Source: Verrucomicrobiales bacterium (GTDB taxonomy: Bacteria > Verrucomicrobiota > Verrucomicrobiia > Verrucomicrobiales > DEV007). From it: 13,278 nt of DNA. Where the stretch lies: contig PAPL01000049.1 of the NCBI GenBank assembly GCA_002708885.1, positions 23,647-36,924 of the forward strand, read 5' to 3'. This document shows, in pieces, positions 8,965 to 13,278 of this stretch. The notes beneath the pieces are model-generated. The model saw nothing but the letters and a program-made list of their open reading frames with translations, was not told the origin of the DNA and made no database searches. The position numbers were made by a program, and so were the translations under genes. The number at the start of each line of letters is the position of its first letter. Position 1 is the first letter of the stretch.

Positions 8965-11451
8965 CTATAGCAATTTATATTTCTTACGTAGTGCCCATTC
9001 TAAGGTTAAAAGAGCCACAAGAACAATGAACAGGATCCGGTTATCCCAAAGAGGAAAAGGAGGACTCTCGAAGGCAAGATTTCTAGTCATGTCAGGTATT
9101 CTAGATGGCAATCCTTGTAATTTGTCCGGATTCAGATAGGCAGTGCCTGACAATTTAGCCAATTCAATTAATTTGTTTCGATCCAACCAAGTATCTTTAA
9201 TTTCTTTGAGTGGTAAAGTGACTGTGAAGTTTGAATCAATGTTCACTTTCTCTTCTCCTTCACCCGAAAGCTCGACTGAAACGCTGTATGAACCTTCTTT
9301 AGAAGCCACTATTGTTGCTTCATATAATCCAGGCTGATTCTTTAATGCCTTAAATGTAATTTCTGAAGGATCCTCCCCTGGCAATTTCAACTGTCCTTTT
9401 ATCTCTTCTGCAATTAACCATTCGAAATTCTGCTCTTTAAGGCGCGCATTAATCTTGATCCGATCACCTATCTGATATCGAAATTTCTCGGTCTCTATAA
9501 TACCTCTACGCTTACCAGATAATGACCGACCTTCGACTAAATAACGCGTTGTTTGAATCCAAAATCTTTTGAAAAATTCGGCATCCAACCCTTTGGTTCG
9601 CCATCGCCATGTCCCATCAAATCCGAGGTAAGTTGTTCTTCCTGATCCATACTGCCCAGTAACTAACAAAGGACGAGCGACTTCCTTCCTTCGAAGAGTA
9701 GGATCAGAATGCTCAATCAAAACACGGGTAGCAGGCTTTGGCTCCAGCGCAGGAAAACTCCAATAAGTTCCCGGCAATTTTTTCCACTGAATTAAGGTCT
9801 TCTGTGGATCGTTATAGAATCTCATTATTGGCTGATCCGTATTCGCTGCAACTATCGTCAGGGGCCATTCGCGATCATTAGAAGAAAGTAATCCATCAAC
9901 CTCCATGCTCCCCACATCGCCCAGCCTAACTGGCAATATCTCTGAAATTTCAGCCGTCTGGGAACCAGTTAGAAATCTGCCACCAAAAACTGGTCCGGGC
10001 ATGTAAAGCAAACCTCCTGAATGCTCACGAACGAACTGTTTGTAAAGAGTTATAAGTTCCGCATCAAATTCTCTCGGATCCGGGTCCAACATTATAACAA
10101 CATCATAATTGAACAATTCTTCCCGAGTCGATGGCATCCTTTGAATTGGTGTATTTCCCTGTTGCAATCGACCCTCATCTAGACTCTGAAGCCAGCATGA
10201 AAGATTAATCATTTTTTCCCGATTAAGTAACCGTGCCAATGCTCTGTATTCCCAACTAGGGCCTCCTGAAATCATTAATACTTTTGCATTGTCATCAAGA
10301 ACCTGAACACGAACAGGAGAAGGAGGCTCATTGTCATCCTTATTAGATTCCTGATCCAGAACTGTCGATCTGACTATGAAACGCTTTGGTCCCGGACTCT
10401 TTGGTGTGTGCAAGAAATCCATCCTGATCTGATCATCCCCAGATTCCAATGTAAGATCCTTAGATTCTATTATCCTTTCGATACTCTCTCCATCATCTGA
10501 CTCAACCAGTTCTATAAGGTCAACTTTAACTGATTCTTTTTCAATTCCCTCCGCTCTTAGAATTGCCTGAATCTGAAACGGATCATTATTCCATACTTGC
10601 GGGTCCGCATAAAGGTTTGTGACACTTATGTTCTGTGGCCTATCCGAATCACCCATTCCAATAAAAAAAATTGGCACATTACGTTTCCTGGAAGATGAAA
10701 CCACCTCATTTACTGAGCTCGATGCATTGTGCTGTCCGTCAGTAAAAACTATCACAGCTGAAGTCAATTTCTCAGTAATTGCCTCACTAATGGCACCCGA
10801 AAGGTCAGTGCCGGGCCCCTTGGCCTCAAGAGAATGAAAAGCAATTTGCTTTTCATTAAGCCCTACGACTTCCCCCTCATTATCATCCTCACTAGAGTTT
10901 TCCTCCTGCACATCGACCTCAGTGACTCTGTCGGAAAAATCCAGGACCTTCAATCGCCCTTTCTCGCCTAATTCTTTAATTAATTCTGAGTCACCCTCAT
11001 TAAGAATTTTATTAACGACATCGACCCTTGAAGTTTTGCCCGACCTCAACTCTTCGACTGTTATCCCCATGACTGAAGCCGCTGCCTTGGCTGACCCTTC
11101 ATCCAAATACCTGTCCTTTATATTCATCGACTCTGATGAATCTCTTAGCACCGCAATGACGGGCCTCAAAGATCTGGATTTAGTATAACTCAAAGACGGC
11201 TCTAAAAAGACAAACAGAAGAAAAAGGCATACTGTCATTCTAATTAAAGCCAAGACCTTCTTAGCCCAGACCGGACAAGCATCATTTTCTTTACGGTACA
11301 ATTTATATATGAACCATCCGATCAGTAGAACTATTCCTGAAAACACAAAGACAGCCCAAGATTCAGGCAAATTAGCAAAATGTAAAGACACCTCTGCCCC
11401 TTCGGGAATACTGTCCCTATCAAAACCAATCCACTGTAAAAAGATTTCCAA
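8965..11451 (-). CDS. Large membrane protein with VWA domain and GATase-like domain
   Basis: An 828-residue membrane protein. TM1 (33-50) and TM2 (64-84) flank a basic loop, so residues after TM2 should be outside. The VWA domain (about 97-270) has an intact metal-ion-dependent adhesion site: DSSES (104-108), T215 in GPGTDLSGA, and TDGQ (237-240). After a beta-rich segment comes a region with VLMISGGPSWEYRALARLL and YDVVIMLDPDPREF, typical of the class I glutamine-amidotransferase-like domain of such proteins, then GRTTYLGFDGTWRWR and FKRFWIQTTRYLVEG. A final TM (805-822) leaves a basic tail in the cytoplasm. The start must be the TTG at 11451 or something further in: an in-frame TGA lies eight codons upstream and there is no ATG or GTG between. 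It lies 33 nt after the prenyltransferase-repeat gene. Function unknown; probably metal-dependent protein binding in an envelope complex. Confidence 0.88.
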   Translation of the reverse strand: MEIFLQWIGFDRDSIPEGAEVSLHFANLPESWAVFVFSGIVLLIGWFIYKLYRKENDACPVWAKKVLALIRMTVCLFLLFVFLEPSLSYTKSRSLRPVIAVLRDSSESMNIKDRYLDEGSAKAAASVMGITVEELRSGKTSRVDVVNKILNEGDSELIKELGEKGRLKVLDFSDRVTEVDVQEENSSEDDNEGEVVGLNEKQIAFHSLEAKGPGTDLSGAISEAITEKLTSAVIVFTDGQHNASSSVNEVVSSSRKRNVPIFFIGMGDSDRPQNISVTNLYADPQVWNNDPFQIQAILRAEGIEKESVKVDLIELVESDDGESIERIIESKDLTLESGDDQIRMDFLHTPKSPGPKRFIVRSTVLDQESNKDDNEPPSPVRVQVLDDNAKVLMISGGPSWEYRALARLLNREKMINLSCWLQSLDEGRLQQGNTPIQRMPSTREELFNYDVVIMLDPDPREFDAELITLYKQFVREHSGGLLYMPGPVFGGRFLTGSQTAEISEILPVRLGDVGSMEVDGLLSSNDREWPLTIVAANTDQPIMRFYNDPQKTLIQWKKLPGTYWSFPALEPKPATRVLIEHSDPTLRRKEVARPLLVTGQYGSGRTTYLGFDGTWRWRTKGLDAEFFKRFWIQTTRYLVEGRSLSGKRRGIIETEKFRYQIGDRIKINARLKEQNFEWLIAEEIKGQLKLPGEDPSEITFKALKNQPGLYEATIVASKEGSYSVSVELSGEGEEKVNIDSNFTVTLPLKEIKDTWLDRNKLIELAKLSGTAYLNPDKLQGLPSRIPDMTRNLAFESPPFPLWDNRILFIVLVALLTLEWALRKKYKLL

Positions 11452-11484
11452 TTTAGTGTTCTGTAAAAATAATCAACATAGTCA

Positions 11485-12549
11485 TTAACGAGCGAATATA
11501 GGCAACATATCGTTAGGCATTTGAAGAATGATACATGCCATGGCAGTTGCAAATTCTTGACCATAGGAGGAATTGCCCCATGCGCCGTTAGCTCCTTGCG
11601 AGGTTATTAATTTATCTCTGATCCCTGGATACCAATCATTCCACCACTCACCTCCAGCATGCCACATAGCTTGAACTGCATAATAGTGCCCATAGTAAAA
11701 ATAATGCCTCTCCACATTATCTTTGCGCCTTTTAAGATATTTCAATCCCTTTTCAATTTGCGGTCCATCATAAATACCAGCACTAAAAAGTGAAACACAT
11801 CCCGCCGCAGTTAAAGCAAAAGTTGTGTGCCCCCCTCGCATTGTATAGCGGAAACTACCATCAGCCGTTTGACTCTTTTTAACATAGTCGATGCATTTTT
11901 CACGCGCATTATCCGGAACGTTAATGCCTGAATCTCTTGCTGCACGAAGTGCCATGATTTGACACACTGTAACTGAAAGATCCGCGTCACTCTTTACGGG
12001 TCGGTACCTCCAACCGCCCTGGTCATTTTGAGCGGCAAGAGTACATTTCACCGCAGCCCTAAGCTTTTGGCCTAACTCTCTTTTCCGGGACATCCCATAG
12101 GCCTGAGACATACACAGCATGGCAAATCCGTGCGCATACATGTTCCCAATCGCTCCTGAACCCCTTGCAATGTAACCCGTCGGACCTGTATGCCTCATTA
12201 AAAAATCCGTACACAGATCTACTTGCTTTCCATATCGGCCCACTCCTGGAGTACTGCCTTCACTCATAAAAGCAAGTCCGCCCAGACCACAAATACCTAC
12301 ACTTCCAGCATATCCTGAAGCTCCAAAAGCGCCCTTATCTGCACCTCTTTGAATTTGTCTTCCAGAGAGAAATCTCAGCCCCTTATCTATCGCCTTTCTG
12401 GCTGAATCAGTAATAAGTTCATCCGCAGTCTTCTCGTTAATTGCCAATACAGAAGTTGCCGGACTTAAAGTTGTAGCTGCTCCAGTGGCCGCAACCTTTA
12501 AAAAGGCACGACGCCCATTGAATTTACTGCTCGTCTCTATTTTTTTCAT
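11485..12549 (-). CDS. Tat-exported prenyltransferase/squalene-oxidase-repeat protein
   Basis: A 354-residue alpha/alpha-toroid protein. The N-terminus carries a twin-arginine signal, GRRAFLK (12-18), with a hydrophobic stretch and probable cleavage after SVLA (A36). Repeats of the prenyltransferase/squalene-cyclase type follow: QNDQGGWRY (174-182), TADGSFRY (228-235), HYFYYGHYYAVQAMW (282-296), QGANGAWG (318-325). SDADLS (187-192) sits where cyclases have their DxDD acid motif, but the remaining aspartates are missing and the protein is about half the length of a squalene-hopene cyclase. It is therefore probably a binding or scaffold protein and not a cyclase. Such proteins are frequent in Planctomycetota and Verrucomicrobiota, function unknown. 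Tat export suggests it folds, perhaps around a cofactor, in the cytoplasm first. It follows the PQQ-repeat gene by 51 nt. Confidence 0.88.
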   Translation of the reverse strand: MKKIETSSKFNGRRAFLKVAATGAATTLSPATSVLAINEKTADELITDSARKAIDKGLRFLSGRQIQRGADKGAFGASGYAGSVGICGLGGLAFMSEGSTPGVGRYGKQVDLCTDFLMRHTGPTGYIARGSGAIGNMYAHGFAMLCMSQAYGMSRKRELGQKLRAAVKCTLAAQNDQGGWRYRPVKSDADLSVTVCQIMALRAARDSGINVPDNAREKCIDYVKKSQTADGSFRYTMRGGHTTFALTAAGCVSLFSAGIYDGPQIEKGLKYLKRRKDNVERHYFYYGHYYAVQAMWHAGGEWWNDWYPGIRDKLITSQGANGAWGNSSYGQEFATAMACIILQMPNDMLPIFAR

Positions 12550-12600
12550 TATCTTAGTAATAATCTCTTTACAGTAATTTCTCTTTAATTCCGATAGGAT

Positions 12601-13278
12601 TTAGTTCTGTTCGTTGTCATCTGATTCAACGTTCACTTCACCGATTGAATTTATTCTCCGCAAGCCTAATGAATAGAGCCTCTTTCCATTTGAAAATAAA
12701 TTACCGACTGGCTGCTTATCACTGAGAACAACAGTTGATTCATCTAACTGCTCCCCATCACTTAGCCTAAACTTAATGATTTTATCTGAACCGGAAGGGA
12801 CATATATCCCATCTGAAGTAAGCGCTCCTCGCCCAAAGCCTTTTGGAAATATCTTCTCCCACAACATCTTGCCTCCTTTGATATTATAACACCTCAACAC
12901 ATCAGCGCCTGCAACGTATAAACTGTCATCGAACGCGCCCAAAACATAAGACCCTTCTTGACCAGTATTTCCAGGAGACTGTGCAGATTCCCATAAAAGC
13001 TTACCCGTGCGTCTATCAAAGGCCATGAGGTGATTAAAATCACTCGGAGCCACAATTACCGCATTAGATGAGGTTATAATTGTATCTATCCCCCATCCAT
13101 CAAACTCATTATAAACATTCATTCCCCTAGCAAAACCTCCGAACCTCTGCAGTTGTTGCATTCTCGCCGCATTGTTCTTGGCTGTCCTTGGATACCTAAC
13201 TACCCAGTTCAAAGAACCTGAAATTGCGTCCAGAGAAAAAACTAATCCCGAACCAGTTACCATGTATGCTTCGCCCCC
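12601..13278 (-). CDS. PQQ-like beta-propeller repeat protein (C-terminal part; cut by window edge)
   Basis: The frame is open to the right edge, giving 225 residues. The in-frame ATG at 13263 is not the true start, because the five codons before it (GGEAY) already belong to the first visible propeller strand. Repeats of the PQQ-enzyme/BamB type are YMVTGSGLVFSLDAISGSLNW, split here as YMVTGSG and FSLDAISGSLNW, then MAFDRRTGKLLWE, RCYNIKGGKMLWE and IIKFRLSDGEQLDE. Each has the 'V-x-A-x-D-x-x-T/G-G-x-x-x-W' signature. This points to a beta-propeller, usually exported in this phylum, used for protein binding and not necessarily PQQ-dependent catalysis. The C-terminus is short and acidic (ESDDNEQN). 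It is the first gene of the cluster that can be seen; the operon promoter lies off the right edge. Confidence 0.88.
   Translation of the reverse strand, partial: GGEAYMVTGSGLVFSLDAISGSLNWVVRYPRTAKNNAARMQQLQRFGGFARGMNVYNEFDGWGIDTIITSSNAVIVAPSDFNHLMAFDRRTGKLLWESAQSPGNTGQEGSYVLGAFDDSLYVAGADVLRCYNIKGGKMLWEKIFPKGFGRGALTSDGIYVPSGSDKIIKFRLSDGEQLDESTVVLSDKQPVGNLFSNGKRLYSLGLRRINSIGEVNVESDDNEQN

Noticed and set aside
11485..12549. Squalene-hopene cyclase
   Set aside because: Only about half the length of a cyclase and lacking the full DxDD catalytic motif; only the repeat fold is supported.
12601..13263. Complete 220-codon gene starting at ATG 13263
   Set aside because: The frame stays open to the window edge and the codons before the ATG already belong to a propeller repeat, so the gene is a fragment, not a complete short protein.

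Overview
The window reads as chromosomal DNA of moderate to low GC from a bacterium of the Planctomycetota–Verrucomicrobiota–Lentisphaerota group, with Verrucomicrobiota my best guess. This rests on gene content: an NPCBM-domain protein, a Tat-exported prenyltransferase/squalene-oxidase-repeat protein, a PQQ-type beta-propeller, a large membrane VWA protein and a DUF4175-like membrane protein, all in one transcription unit. None of the starts that can be examined has a convincing Shine-Dalgarno sequence. The phylum call is inference, since there is no rRNA or other marker gene here.

Left end (1-762, minus strand): the first 254 codons of a xylulokinase (xylB, FGGY sugar kinase), cut by the window edge. 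It is divergent, across a 117-nt intergenic region, from a two-gene plus-strand module (880-1433). That module looks like a BrnT-like toxin followed by a CopG/BrnA-like ribbon-helix-helix antitoxin. The antitoxin stop lies 3 nt from the stop of a convergent moxR gene, so there is no room for an intergenic terminator.

Right-hand 90% (1437-13278, all minus strand): eight genes in a row with gaps of about 19-51 nt or small overlaps, almost certainly one operon read from right to left. The order of transcription is: PQQ-like beta-propeller protein (partial); Tat-signal prenyltransferase-repeat protein; VWA/GATase-like membrane protein; DUF4175-like membrane protein with Ig-like and coiled-coil parts; secreted, highly charged coiled-coil protein with a 21-residue polyglutamine tract; secreted TPR-like protein; secreted NPCBM-domain protein; and a MoxR-type AAA+ ATPase as last gene.

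Reading signal peptides and the positive-inside rule, almost everything except MoxR acts outside the cytoplasmic membrane. The set resembles, in parts list, the Bat (aerotolerance) operons of Bacteroidota (MoxR + membrane VWA + TPR + large membrane protein). However, no DUF58 gene is visible, and the VWA domain appears to lie on the opposite side of the membrane from MoxR. My working idea is a cell-envelope assembly or surveillance system in which an ATPase is coupled across the membrane to a VWA/coiled-coil/TPR complex. This is an inference from gene content. No gene-free stretch longer than 300 bases exists, and I see no RNA genes, CRISPR arrays or insertion sequences.
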